Shown here piece after piece: positions 36,892 to 45,490 of a stretch of DNA of 59,925 bases (its first letter is position 1; each line of letters starts with the position of its first letter). Under the pieces are notes generated by a model. That model was not told the DNA's origin and ran no database searches. It saw only the letters and a list, made by a program, of their open reading frames with translations. Source of the stretch: Verrucomicrobiota bacterium (GTDB lineage Bacteria; Verrucomicrobiota; Verrucomicrobiia; Limisphaerales; UBA11358). Made by a program: the position numbers and the translations under genes. Location of the stretch: positions 1 through 59,925 of the forward strand of contig JAGWMQ010000005.1 of NCBI GenBank assembly GCA_028873125.1, read 5' to 3'.

Positions 36892-37977
36892 ATGAAAAAA
36901 CTTCTTCCGATATTGTTGGGGTCTGCTTTTGTTGCTGGCAACTTGCTTGCGCAGCCGCCGGTGCGCATCGCCATCGCGGGACTCTCCCACGATCACGCCT
37001 GGGGATTTATTCCGCGCTTCGCCGGACGAACGGATGTGCAATTGGCCGGCATCGTGGAAACCAACCAGGATTTGATCAGCCGCTATTCCGAACACTTTCA
37101 TCTCAATCCCCGCCTGTTTTATCCCAGTCTGGATGCGATCTTCGCCGGGACAAAGGTGCAGGCCGTGGCGACCTTCACCAGCACGTTCGAGCACGCGCGA
37201 GTCGTGCAAGCGTGCGCGGCGCACGGCGTGGACGTGATGATGGAAAAGCCACTGGCCACGAACATGAAGCAGGCCCGCGCAATCGCGGCGGCGGCGAAGA
37301 AAGGCGGCATCCAAATCATCGTCAATTACGAAACGAGCTGGTATCCGGGAAACCGGGCGGCCTACACCATGGTTCACGATGAACATCAAATCGGTGATAT
37401 CCGTCGGATGGTCTTTCACCACGGCCACCGCGGGCCGAAGGAAATCGGCTGCTCCACCAATTTCCTCGCCTGGCTGACCGATCCGGTCCTGGACGGCGGC
37501 GGCGCCATCAACGACTTCGGCTGCTATGGCGCAGACCTGGCCACCTGGCTGATGGACGGACAAAAACCGCTGTCCGTTTTTGCCGTCGCCCGGCATTTCA
37601 AACCGGACATTTACCCAAAGGTCGAGGACGATGCGACCATCGTGTTGAATTATGCCAAAGCCACGGTCGTTCTGGAGCCGTCGTGGAACTGGCCGTTCGA
37701 CCGCAAAGACATGGAGATTTACGGACAAACCGGCTACGTGCTGGTGCCCCGGCCGGATTTGCTGCGCGTGCGAACCGCAAAGACGCCCGGTGAAGTGGAA
37801 ATCAACCCGCCGCCCTTGACCGGTGCAAACGCCGATCCGCTTTCTTATCTCGTCGCCGTCGTGCAGGGAAAAATCAAGCCCGCCGGTCTGGCGTCGCTGG
37901 ACGTGAACATGACGGTGGTGGAAATCCTGGGCGCGGCGCACCGGTCCGCGCGGACTGGGAAACTGGTCAAGCTTTAA
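36892..37977 (+). CDS. Exported Gfo/Idh/MocA-family oxidoreductase
   Basis: A 361-residue protein of the Gfo/Idh/MocA family. The N-terminal Rossmann domain is recognisable by VRIAIAGLSHDHAWGF, and the EKPLATN motif carries the conserved Lys of the family; an alpha/beta C-terminal domain follows. Unusually it begins with a signal peptide (MKKLLPILLGSAFVAGNLLA). The signal has no twin-arginine motif, so export would be by Sec, unlike classic Gfo proteins, which use Tat with bound NADP. Substrates are usually sugars or inositols; unknown here. The ATG at 36892 was chosen (a TTG lies just before it). cutA follows 9 bp after its stop. Confidence 0.85.
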   Translation: MKKLLPILLGSAFVAGNLLAQPPVRIAIAGLSHDHAWGFIPRFAGRTDVQLAGIVETNQDLISRYSEHFHLNPRLFYPSLDAIFAGTKVQAVATFTSTFEHARVVQACAAHGVDVMMEKPLATNMKQARAIAAAAKKGGIQIIVNYETSWYPGNRAAYTMVHDEHQIGDIRRMVFHHGHRGPKEIGCSTNFLAWLTDPVLDGGGAINDFGCYGADLATWLMDGQKPLSVFAVARHFKPDIYPKVEDDATIVLNYAKATVVLEPSWNWPFDRKDMEIYGQTGYVLVPRPDLLRVRTAKTPGEVEINPPPLTGANADPLSYLVAVVQGKIKPAGLASLDVNMTVVEILGAAHRSARTGKLVKL

Positions 37978-37986
37978 AATGCCGCG

Positions 37987-38325
37987 ATGAAATCCGCCGC
38001 CAAATTTGCCGTCGTTCTGGTCACGGCGCCCGACTTGGCGACGGCCCGCAGGCTGGCGCGTGGCGCCTTGCAGGCCAGGCTCGTCGCCTGCGCGAATCTC
38101 ATCCCGAAAATCGAGTCGCTTTATTGGTGGCAGGAGAAGATCGAGTCCGGAGCGGAGGTCCAGATGGTTTTGAAAACGACCAAATCCAGGCTGGCCGTTC
38201 TGGAAAAATTCATTCTCGCCCGGCACCCGTATGACACGCCCGAATTTCTGGTCCTGTCCCCGGGCGCCGGCGGCGGAAAATATCTGGACTGGCTGGCGGC
38301 GATTTGCGCGGAAAAATTCCGTTGA
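37987..38325 (+). CDS. cutA: Divalent-cation tolerance protein CutA
   Basis: A 112-residue trimeric signal-transduction-like protein of the CutA1 family. Hallmarks: VVLVTAPDLATARRLARGAL, RLVACANLIPKIESLYWW, the YPW-like WWQEKIE and the end motif EFLVLSPG. In E. coli it affects copper tolerance; the biochemical role is unsettled. Length matches the family exactly. Located 9 bp after the Gfo/Idh/MocA gene and 30 bp before a GTG-started membrane protein gene. Confidence 0.93.
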   Translation: MKSAAKFAVVLVTAPDLATARRLARGALQARLVACANLIPKIESLYWWQEKIESGAEVQMVLKTTKSRLAVLEKFILARHPYDTPEFLVLSPGAGGGKYLDWLAAICAEKFR

Positions 38326-38355
38326 ACCGGCGCCGCGCCCGCGTAAATTGGCTTT

Positions 38356-39060
38356 GTGAATCGGGCGGACCTCTTTCCGTTGATGCTGCTCATGCTCCAC
38401 CTGTTGGCGCTGGGGGTTCTGACGGCGATGTTCATCGGGATGTTCCTGCTGCATCGCCGGGCGCACCGCGCGCGACAAGCGGTCCGGGGGCCCGTCCCAC
38501 ACCCGCTTTCGCCGCCGAGACGGCCGGGCCTCTGGCTGGCGGTGCGTTCGAGCGACCGCCGGAGCGTGCAGTCGGCGCTGGCTGCCGGCGAATTGGCGCC
38601 GGCTCTGAGAGCCAATCCCAGCCGATGGCGCGTTGCTCCGCCGGTCAATGGCTGGACCATGGTCACCGGCCCCGACTTGCCGAATCCGAGCGCCGACGTG
38701 GATGATTGCTTCCGCTTTCTGCTGGCCTTGAGCCGCCGGTTGGGTCATGTGCAGTTTTTCTACAGCGAAAACGTGCTGCACCACCATGCCTGGGCACGCC
38801 TGGACGACGGCTGCGTGACGCGAGCCTACGCCTGGGCGGGCGAGACGATCTGGAACCAGGGGCTCAAGACGATCGCGGAAATTCAGTTGGAACTGAGGTG
38901 CTTTCAATACGGGGAATCCGTGGGCGCATGGGAGGCGTCAGGGGCGGCGGCGCAGAATGTGGAAAGGATCCCGCTCCTGGCCGCGCGCTGGAGCATCGAT
39001 CCCTGCCGGACGGCGGCGTCCTTCCCCATCCGCGGTTCAGACGATTCGGGTGTGGTTTGA
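38356..39060 (+). CDS. Single-pass membrane protein of unknown function
   Basis: A 234-residue protein starting with GTG at 38356. One hydrophobic helix (about residues 8-30) is followed by Arg-rich positive-inside residues (HRRAHRARQAVR), so the rest is probably cytoplasmic. The C-terminal domain contains VQFFYSENVLHHHAWARLDDGCVTRAYAWAG, somewhat like a substrate-binding pocket, but no family was recognised. Same strand as cutA and the downstream GNAT gene. Confidence 0.6.
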   Translation: MNRADLFPLMLLMLHLLALGVLTAMFIGMFLLHRRAHRARQAVRGPVPHPLSPPRRPGLWLAVRSSDRRSVQSALAAGELAPALRANPSRWRVAPPVNGWTMVTGPDLPNPSADVDDCFRFLLALSRRLGHVQFFYSENVLHHHAWARLDDGCVTRAYAWAGETIWNQGLKTIAEIQLELRCFQYGESVGAWEASGAAAQNVERIPLLAARWSIDPCRTAASFPIRGSDDSGVV

Positions 39061-39143
39061 TGCCGTGCGCGAGGAGGGAGGGATTGCACTTGTGCCGCGG
39101 CGGCGTTTGCCGCAGAGTGGGGCCGTCCAAACGAAGGAACACC

Positions 39144-39734
39144 ATGTCATTCAACATCGAACTCGAACTTCAGCGGTTTCCGAAGGTGATCACACTGCGG
39201 GACGGCACAACGGCCACGCTGCGCCCTCTGCGTGCGCAGGATGAAAAGGAGTTTCATCAATTGTTTCTGGACATTCCCGAACCGGAACGGATGTTCATCA
39301 AGCACCGCGTCACCGACATCGAGGTGGTCCGCGACTGGTGTCGGGACATTGATTACGGACGCAACCTGCCGTTGGTCGCGCTGATGGGCAGAAAGATTGT
39401 CGGCGATGCCACGCTGCACCAGCAGTTGGGCGGATGGAAACGGCATATCGGCCGCGTGAGCGTGCTGGTGCATCCGAATTACCGCGGACGCGGCCTGGCC
39501 CGCACGCTGGTCTCGGAGATCGTCGAAATCGCGCGACATGCCGGCCTTGAAAAGGTCGAGGCCGAATTCATCGGCGAGCAGGAAGCAGCCATCAAAATGT
39601 TCGCCCTGCTGGGCTTCAGTCAGTTGTTGCGGCTGGAAGATTATGTCAAGGACATGCAAGCCGTTTCCCATGACTACATTTTGATGGGCCTGGAATTGAA
39701 GACCGACGAGGAATACGCCGGAGCGGCGGGATGA
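39144..39734 (+). CDS. GNAT-family N-acetyltransferase
   Basis: A 196-residue acetyl-CoA-dependent acetyltransferase. It opens with a strand and VITLRDGTTATLRPLRAQDE. The acetyl-CoA-binding motif A is HPNYRGRGLARTLVSEIVEIA, and the end has ALLGFSQLLRLEDYVKD. The ATG at 39144 is preceded by an AAGGA Shine-Dalgarno at 39134-39138 with good spacing, deciding this start over the long in-frame extension from 38706. The substrate cannot be read. Downstream are a low-complexity repeat region and a zinc-ribbon membrane protein. Confidence 0.85.
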   Translation: MSFNIELELQRFPKVITLRDGTTATLRPLRAQDEKEFHQLFLDIPEPERMFIKHRVTDIEVVRDWCRDIDYGRNLPLVALMGRKIVGDATLHQQLGGWKRHIGRVSVLVHPNYRGRGLARTLVSEIVEIARHAGLEKVEAEFIGEQEAAIKMFALLGFSQLLRLEDYVKDMQAVSHDYILMGLELKTDEEYAGAAG

Positions 39735-39739
39735 TTTTC

Positions 39740-39838
39740 AATTTGCGATTTACGATTTACGAACTGCCCGCGACTCCAAACAGATTCTCAAACCGGCAAA
39801 CCGCGCCAATCGTAAATCACAAATCCCAAATCGTAAAT
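39740..39838. repeat. Short AT-rich direct/inverted repeats (CGTAAATC type)
   Basis: TTTGCGATTTACGATTTACGA near 39742 and, inverted, CGTAAATC at about 39811 and 39831 form a cluster of related 8-14 nt motifs between the GNAT gene and the zinc-ribbon gene. The clusters could pair into a hairpin. The last copy touches the ATG of the next gene at 39837. Confidence 0.45.
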
Positions 39839-40118
39839 GCCTCCGGAGGTCTGTCCCAACTGCGGCGCGGAAGTCCCGCCCGGCGCCAGAGCTTGCCCTG
39901 AATGCGGCGCCGATGAGGAAACCGGCTGGTCAGAAAAGGCTTATGCCGACAATTTGGGATTGCCGGATGAGCAATTTGACTACGGCGAATTTGTGAACGA
40001 GGAATTCGGCGCCGGACGGAAAAAACCGCATGGCATCTCCCGGTTCTGGTGGACATTGGCCCTGCTGCTCGTCGTTCTCCTCTTACTCGCCTTGCTGTCG
40101 GGGATCGTTTATTTCTGA
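39837..40118 (+). CDS. Zinc-ribbon, single-pass membrane protein
   Basis: A 93-residue protein: an N-terminal zinc ribbon of the CPNCG...CPECG form (two CxxC pairs about 12 residues apart), an acidic linker and a C-terminal transmembrane helix (about residues 70-91). Small zinc-ribbon membrane proteins of this layout are common but uncharacterised. The start ATG (39837) lies directly at the end of the repeat cluster, with no Shine-Dalgarno. Confidence 0.7.
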   Translation: MPPEVCPNCGAEVPPGARACPECGADEETGWSEKAYADNLGLPDEQFDYGEFVNEEFGAGRKKPHGISRFWWTLALLLVVLLLLALLSGIVYF

Positions 40119-40215
40119 ACAAGGAGTGTGGCGGCGCGTCGTCGCTTCCCTCGACGGTATCCGTATTACTAACACCGTCTAGGCGAAGCATGGTTCGTGA
40201 TGGCAAAGTGGGCGC

Positions 40216-40650
40216 ATGCAACGAATGACACGCGTTCGCCGGCGGCGCTGCCCACCGGCCCAGCGGGATAAATTATTGGCCGCCTATCAACGCAGCGGTT
40301 TGACCCAAAAGGCCTTTGCCGCGCAGGCGGGCATCGGCTATTCGACGCTGACAGCCTGGCTGGGCAAGGCGGTCGCCGCGCGACCAGCCTCGCCTGAGGG
40401 CGGCCCGTCAGGTTTTATTCCGGTTCCCAATTTGCTGGCGACTGCCGACCGCCTTCGGGCATACCGGTTCCAGTTTCCCGGCGGGCTGATGGTGGAGGTG
40501 GCCCGAGGTTTCCAAGCCGAAGAACTCCGTGCGCTCTTGCAAGTGGCGCAGCAGTTAGGCGCGCGTGCCGCGCGTCGGCTCGCCGACAATCGGCAGCAGT
40601 TCCTTCGGCACTTCGATGAATGGAAACTGTATGAACGGCATATCAGTTAA
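40216..40650 (+). CDS. tnpA: IS66-family accessory protein TnpA, orphan
   Basis: A 144-residue protein with an N-terminal helix-turn-helix (AYQRSGLTQKAFAAQAGIGYSTLTAWL). The C-terminal part, YRFQFPGGLMVEVARGFQAEELRALL, is the recognisable IS66 TnpA tail. IS66 elements also need TnpB and the large TnpC transposase; neither follows here, so this is a remnant and should be immobile on its own. It marks the left edge of a decayed mobile-DNA island. Confidence 0.78.
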   Translation: MQRMTRVRRRRCPPAQRDKLLAAYQRSGLTQKAFAAQAGIGYSTLTAWLGKAVAARPASPEGGPSGFIPVPNLLATADRLRAYRFQFPGGLMVEVARGFQAEELRALLQVAQQLGARAARRLADNRQQFLRHFDEWKLYERHIS

Positions 40651-40904
40651 AGTATCAAAATGAATACAATTGTCAACCGAAAATCTTGAAATTTTTCCTG
40701 CCGCTGACTTGATGCCGTCTTGCCGCGCGGCTTGGGTTAAATCTGATTGCCGAAAACTCCGGCTGAAAATTCCGGCGCGCCTTCCTAATCAGCCGCGTCC
40801 ATGTCGCGCCTGTGCCGGTCAACGGTGGAGCCGCTAAAAAAACCCGGCGCGAAGCGCCTTCCAGTTTTTCGGACGACCTTGACGGGCGCGGGCGTGACAT
40901 ATAG

Positions 40905-41509
40905 TCGGACGAGGCGAGCGCGCCGGAGTCAACCCTTGCAGATGCAAATCGCAGTGCATACGGTCAGGGGGTCTTTCCCGAACCGTTTCTGGTGGACGAT
41001 TCCGATTTGGAACCCGATGAGGCGCGGCTGGATTGGCTGCACACGCAGGTCAACGGTTCCAAAAGCGAAGTTGTCAAGGCTGAGGTAGAACATGCCTTTG
41101 GTCTGATGACAATGGAACTGGAGGTTCCTTACGAATATGACACTGCGGCGGGCTAAACCACAAAGGGTTTTAGGGCTATGCACATGACTCAACCAACCAC
41201 AACACCTTGGCAAGTTACGTCAAGCCAAACCACAATGGGTTGGGTCCGATTGAGCCAGGTTGAGTCATGTGCATAGGCACAAAGGGTTTTGACAACATTG
41301 ATCTTGGCGCCCGCTATCCGCTCTATCAATTCGTCTCGCCAAATGGCTTCGTGGACTCGACGTTCGGCGCAGGCATCGAGGCAGGCATCCCCACTGAATC
41401 AGCAATCACCAAGAACGCAGAACTGGTCCCGAAACTGTTCAATGAACTGAAGGTGGGGAATTCCACCGCGCAATCAGTCCTCGGCTATTCGAAAGTCAAC
41501 AAATCCAAT
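40905..41509 (+). pseudogene. Degraded envelope (outer-membrane-like) protein gene, interrupted
   Basis: Two fragments read in one protein pattern. The first (about 40905-41153) encodes ...VFPEPFLVDDSDLEPDEARL...MTMELEVPYEYDTAAG and stops at TAA 41154-41156. The second (from about 41278) encodes TKGFDNIDLGARYPLYQFVSPNG...TKNAELVPKLFNELKVG. Together they resemble a secreted or outer-membrane transporter-like protein, but the 5' end (signal peptide) and 3' end are missing. A 106-122 bp inverted-repeat element separates the parts, and an IS91-type fragment follows at about 41510. Exact family unproven; pseudogene status is clear from the stop and truncations. Confidence 0.65.
41172..41277. mobile_element. 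Small inverted-repeat element (MITE-like) in the pseudogene
   Basis: Perfect 19-bp inverted repeats CTATGCACATGACTCAACC (41176-41194) and its reverse complement (41258-41276) flank about 63 bp of non-coding DNA. The element is bordered by 13-bp direct repeats CACAAAGGGTTTT at 41159-41171 and 41278-41290, which look like a target duplication. An alternative boundary with a 3-bp GGC duplication (41151-41153, 41276-41278) would restore the reading frame without a stop. No ORF inside, so mobilisation in trans would be needed. Confidence 0.65.
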
Positions 41510-41515
41510 GGCCCC

Positions 41516-42063
41516 CAGACCTGCTCCGCTGCCAGAGGCCAGCCGCGTTTCGCCATTGGCTTCGGCCTGGCCTTCGTCGCCCATGGGTCGTCTATGCCAA
41601 GCGCCCGTTTGCCGGCCCCAAAACGGTGCTGGCCTACCTGTGCCGCTACACGCATCGGGTGGGCCTGACCAACCGGCGTCTGCAGGCTTTGAGTTCGGCG
41701 GAGAACACGGTGAGCTTCGATTACAAGGACTATGCCCACGGCGCTCGTCACCACTCTCTGACGCTCTCCTTGGAGGAATTCCTGCGCCGATTTTGTCTGC
41801 ACATCCTGCCGCCGAGGTTTGTCAAACTCCGGCACTACGGCCTGTTGTCGAATCGGGATCGCCCCGCCCGGCTGGCCCAGGTGCGTCAGTTGTTGGCCGT
41901 GCTCCCTCCCCAGACCCCGCCGCCTCAAGCCACGATCACCTCGTTGGCCTCCATCGCGGTGCCGCCCTTGGTCTGTCCGCATTGCGGCGCCCCGGCCCTG
42001 ATCCTGGTGCGCGTCTTGTTGCCGCCTCCAACGCCCACGCCGCCGATCTCCGACACCTCATGA
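41516..42063 (+). pseudogene. IS91-type transposase, C-terminal fragment
   Basis: An open stretch encoding PWVVYAKRPFAGPKTVLAYL, CRYTHRVGLTNRRL and FLRRFCLHILPPRFVKLRHYGLL, the conserved C-terminal part of IS91/IS801 (Y2 rolling-circle) transposases. It ends with a CPHCGAP zinc-finger-like tail and a TGA at 42061. The N-terminal zinc finger and the tyrosine catalytic region upstream are missing; the left limit is approximate. A 5'-truncated remnant fused to the neighbouring pseudogene. Confidence 0.75.
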
Positions 42064-42354
42064 ACGCTTCAACGATCGCCCACCAACCTGGCCTGAGCAT
42101 GAAGGTCGTTGCGTTAGAAAAACAACCTGCCCGGCAACTTGCAGTCCCATGCGGTCGCGTCCTGAGGTCCGATGAGGTTCCCGGATCGGTCCCCCTGGCA
42201 ATCGGCGGCGTTCGCGCCGGGTCAATCCCTCATCGCACCCAGATCAGTGCAGCCCGTCCCTTGCGACAGCGGCAATCCGGGGAAAATCCATCGGCGGGTT
42301 CCAGTTGCTTTCTCCTGCGGGAACGTTCGTAAGCCTTCAGTTCAGCGGTTCAGT
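42064..42354. other. Intergenic stretch after the IS91 fragment, no gene seen
   Basis: About 290 bp between the IS91-type fragment and the leftward small secreted protein. It probably contains the right-hand end of the IS91-type element, which lacks inverted repeats in this family, so the boundary cannot be set by eye. Confidence 0.35.
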
Positions 42355-42723
42355 TCAATGGCAGTGTATTCGTCCCGGCTCGCCGGACATCCCTCGCAAA
42401 ATCATGCCCTCAGACCGAGCCGCGACCAATACACCGCTTTGCATTCTGAGGCTCTCATTGGGCAGATCGAGGCTCCAGTTGGTGCAGCCGAACAGTATTG
42501 TGTTCGCGCCGCTTGAGTCGGGCCGCATCGTCATGGCGCTGGCGGGAATCGGCGGCACATTGGTTCCCGAAAAAACGTAATCATTCGTTGGAAACGTGTA
42601 GGTGACGCCGCCGGCGCTGAACGTTTGGCCCGCGTAGCTGGCCACGGTTCCCGCCGTGCATTGAGCGTGAACCGCCCACGCCAGCGCGAGCGCCGCCAAC
42701 ACAGTGATGATTGAAGGGCGCAT
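42355..42723 (-). CDS. Small secreted protein, unknown, possibly truncated
   Basis: A 122-residue protein with a clear signal peptide (MRPSIITVLAALALAWAVHA, cleaved before QCTAG). The mature part is Ser/Thr/Gly-rich and beta-like (TFSAGGVTYTFPTNDYVFSGTN), with two Cys that could pair. The C-terminal SGEPGRIHCH differs in character and borders the mobile-DNA island, so the original 3' end may have been cut. An ATG at 42732 is an alternative start. It begins just after the stop of the frameshifted glycosidase and is probably cotranscribed with it. No family recognised. Confidence 0.5.
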   Translation of the reverse strand: MRPSIITVLAALALAWAVHAQCTAGTVASYAGQTFSAGGVTYTFPTNDYVFSGTNVPPIPASAMTMRPDSSGANTILFGCTNWSLDLPNESLRMQSGVLVAARSEGMILRGMSGEPGRIHCH

Positions 42724-42736
42724 GGGTGTCATCGGT

Positions 42737-44658
42737 TCATGGTGAACTCAAACGGAAGAATCCAACGCCGTTATCGAGCGGCAATGACACTTGAAGGGTG
42801 CCATTTTGATTGGTGACAACATTGGCCACCGGCCGCCAAACTGCGGGCGCAAGGTTGGTTGTGCTGTAAAAACTAAAGCCGTAGGCAGGTGCAGGCCAGG
42901 CAACCGTTACATTGGAATCGTTTGTGTCCAGACTGATCGCCAGAAAAGGCACGCTGTCCAGAATGACCGGCGCGACGCCGACATTTACATTGCTGACGCC
43001 GATCAAACTGGTGACATTGTTCGAGAGGTCGCGCTGTTCATAAACGTTCCACTCGGCGGGAATCGAAAAATTTGTTGTCCTGTCGGGATTCCAAAGGACG
43101 CGCGCTGCGGGGAAACCAAGCCGTTGCAGCGTGACGACCCATGTTCCGTTCGGGTCAATCGTCTTGTCGGTCATCTGTGCGCCGACCAGCCAGTCTGCGG
43201 CGTTGCTGTAAGCAATGCCGCCGGGCGCGGGCGTTTCGCTCGGCGGATTGACGCTCAATGGCGCTTGGGCGTTGGTGATCCCGCCCACCCGTCCCTCGGA
43301 AATGTCCCACGTGTGCCAGTCCCAATTCAACACGTTCTGCGTCCACCAAAACAGAAAGGCGCGGGCGGCGATGCCCATGTTCTGCAAATCATTTGTGCCC
43401 GCTCCTGCCGCGCCTTCGGTGCACCAAATCGGCAGCGAACACCATTGCGGATAGTGCGAGAGCATGTCTCGCAAACCTACAATCGCCGGCAGGCTGTTTT
43501 CGGGCCGCGCGGTGGGATAATCGTGGAAGGAAACGATGTCGGGCGGCGGCCCGCCCGCCTGAATGAATTTTTCCAACCAAGGCAGGCCGCCCAACGTGAT
43601 GTTGGGGCCGATGATTTTAATCGCCGGATCAACATTGGTCAGCACCGTCCGCGCAATCCGCGCCATTGTCACCATGTTTGAGTGGCCCCGGCATAGTAGC
43701 CTTTGTAATCAGTCTTATTCCAGATTTCGTAGTATTGGATGACGCCTTTGTAGCGCGTGCCCACGACCAGGACATAATTGCTCCAGTCGTTCATGTCGCG
43801 CGGCTCGGAATTGGCGCCGGGGCCTTCGGTGCCGGGGACGAGCGTGTTAGTGGTCAGCGCCGCCCAGGCGGGCGTCTGGCCCAGTGTGTAAATCATCGGC
43901 AAATTCGGACTGTTGGTTTCGACGACGTTGGTATCGGCGTCCAGATGCGTCCAAGTCCAGGTGCCGGCGTTGGTTTGAATCCCCAGCCACTGAATGTTGG
44001 AAACATCCCACAAACGGAGGATGCCCTGCTCAATGGGCGGCCAGTTGTTGGCCGCGGTCAATTTGTTGACGTGGATGCCAAAGAGCGTCGCTGGAATGGT
44101 GGAAGTCGTGTTGACCAACGGGGCGTAAAGATAATTCGAGGTGACCTCGGCCAGGCTGGCGTCGTCAACCCAGTTGGTGCCATCGCTCAAAAAATTGACC
44201 GTGAGCTGCGCGTTGGTGTCGGCCTGCCAGCCGCCGTTAATGACCACCTGCTGCCAGGCGGCGCCAACCGTCACGATATGGCTCGCGCCGTCGTAGTTGT
44301 AATGATCTGTATCCCGCAATTCCAGTTGCACCAGCGAATTGCTGGCCGCCCGCAGCCAAATTCCAGCACTGTAAACGTGGCCGGATTGAAACTGGAACGG
44401 CTGGTAAAACATCGCTCCATTGGTGTCGTTGATGCCGCTGACCGTCACCCGCTGGCAACTGGCGCCGGAATGAAGATTGTTGGTTTCCGGGGCGAAGGAA
44501 AGGGCCGCCCCGCCGAAAGTCTGATCCGTCCAGTTGGACGCGATGCCGCCGGGTTGAAACGTCTCAAAGTCCGCCTTTGTCAGAAATTGTGCGCCCGCTC
44601 GCTCGCAGACGGCGAACAATTCCAGAAGCGCAACAATCAAAATGAAATGCTGTATCAT
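42737..44658 (-). pseudogene. Clan-A glycosidase (GH39-like) with a frameshift
   Basis: Two overlapping frames encode one secreted enzyme: signal peptide (MIQHFILIVALLELFAVCER), a carbohydrate-binding-like domain, and a TIM barrel. The first frame ends ...YYEIWNKTDYKGYYAGATQT at a TGA (43669-43671). The second continues with MARIARTVLTNVDPAIKIIGPN, as in GH39-like proteins, and ends with the shared C-terminal module (42740-42960). One missing base near 43672-43680 would join them. The conserved acid/base motif NE(P) reads NKT, while the nucleophile-like WCTEGA is present. It could be a real pseudogene or a sequencing error for the frameshift; the NK change is independent. Confidence 0.7.
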
Positions 44659-44749
44659 GCAAGCGCCTGGAAAAACAGACGTTGTTTGGCGTTGAGACGT
44701 TACTTCCATCGGCTGTTGAAATTTGTGGGCGGCCATAATTGCACCAGGA

Positions 44750-45490
44750 TTACATTCGTTCGCGCAAGAATTTCTCGCTTGCCTTGGTCAATACCAGATA
44801 GGTCAGATCACCGCGACTCCAAGCGGCGGTCGTCGTGCCGTTCACACGGGCGAACTGCGGTTCCGAAGTTTGAGGTCCGTCAGGGATGCTGCTGCGCGGA
44901 ATGAGGATGAAATGGACAATTTCGCCGTCCACCACGAAACACACCAACGCCAGGCTCCGGCCACGCCACTCGATGGTGCGGCAGCCGATGGTGGGAAATC
45001 GTTGCAGACCCGCCGGAATTTGCACTTGCCGCAAATGGTGTGTGTCGGCGAGCCACTGACGGGCTTGGGCAAGGTTTTCCGTTTCCAAGTCCAGTCTAGG
45101 AAACTGGTGCAGGAATTGAACCATGTCACGGCGGCACGCAGCGAACTGGGTGGTTGGGCGCTGACTTTGGCGATACCACCAAACCCCGGCCACAGTCAGT
45201 AGCAACACCAGGCACGCCGCCAGCGCCGTCAGAAATTCCCGACGGCGATAAACGGCCCGGTAACGGCGGGACACACCTGCGCGGATTTCATCGAGCAATT
45301 CAGGTGCGACCCGAACCGCTACCAGTCGGCGGCGCACCGCCGCGTCGAACGCCTGCTGGTCTTTGAGCCACGCCGCCAGTTCGGGATCGCGTCTGGCCAG
45401 TTCCAGCGCCTCGGCAAACACCGGATCGCGCTCGTCGTCGGTTCCCGGACGATAGGCGGACAGAATTTCTTTGGCTTGTTCGTGGTTCAT
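44750..45490 (-). CDS. Membrane anti-sigma-like protein
   Basis: A 246-residue protein with a cytoplasmic helical N-terminus, one transmembrane helix (about residues 84-105) and a periplasmic C-terminal domain (PAGLQRFPTIGCRTIEWRGR...). It lacks an obvious zinc-binding HxxxCxxC motif. Its ATG overlaps the stop of the ECF sigma gene (ATGA at 45487-45490), the usual arrangement for an anti-sigma factor. That role is inferred from topology and coupling; the signal it senses is unknown. Confidence 0.72.
   Translation of the reverse strand: MNHEQAKEILSAYRPGTDDERDPVFAEALELARRDPELAAWLKDQQAFDAAVRRRLVAVRVAPELLDEIRAGVSRRYRAVYRRREFLTALAACLVLLLTVAGVWWYRQSQRPTTQFAACRRDMVQFLHQFPRLDLETENLAQARQWLADTHHLRQVQIPAGLQRFPTIGCRTIEWRGRSLALVCFVVDGEIVHFILIPRSSIPDGPQTSEPQFARVNGTTTAAWSRGDLTYLVLTKASEKFLRERM

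Noticed and set aside
36805..38907. A 700-codon minus-strand ORF over the Gfo/Idh/MocA, cutA and following genes
   Set aside because: It is antisense to three well-supported genes and shows Arg/Gln-rich shadow composition.
43660..43690. Programmed frameshifting or stop-start coupling at ATGGTGA in the glycosidase
   Set aside because: The break falls inside the TIM barrel, with no slippery heptamer followed by a pseudoknot visible, so decay or sequencing error is simpler.
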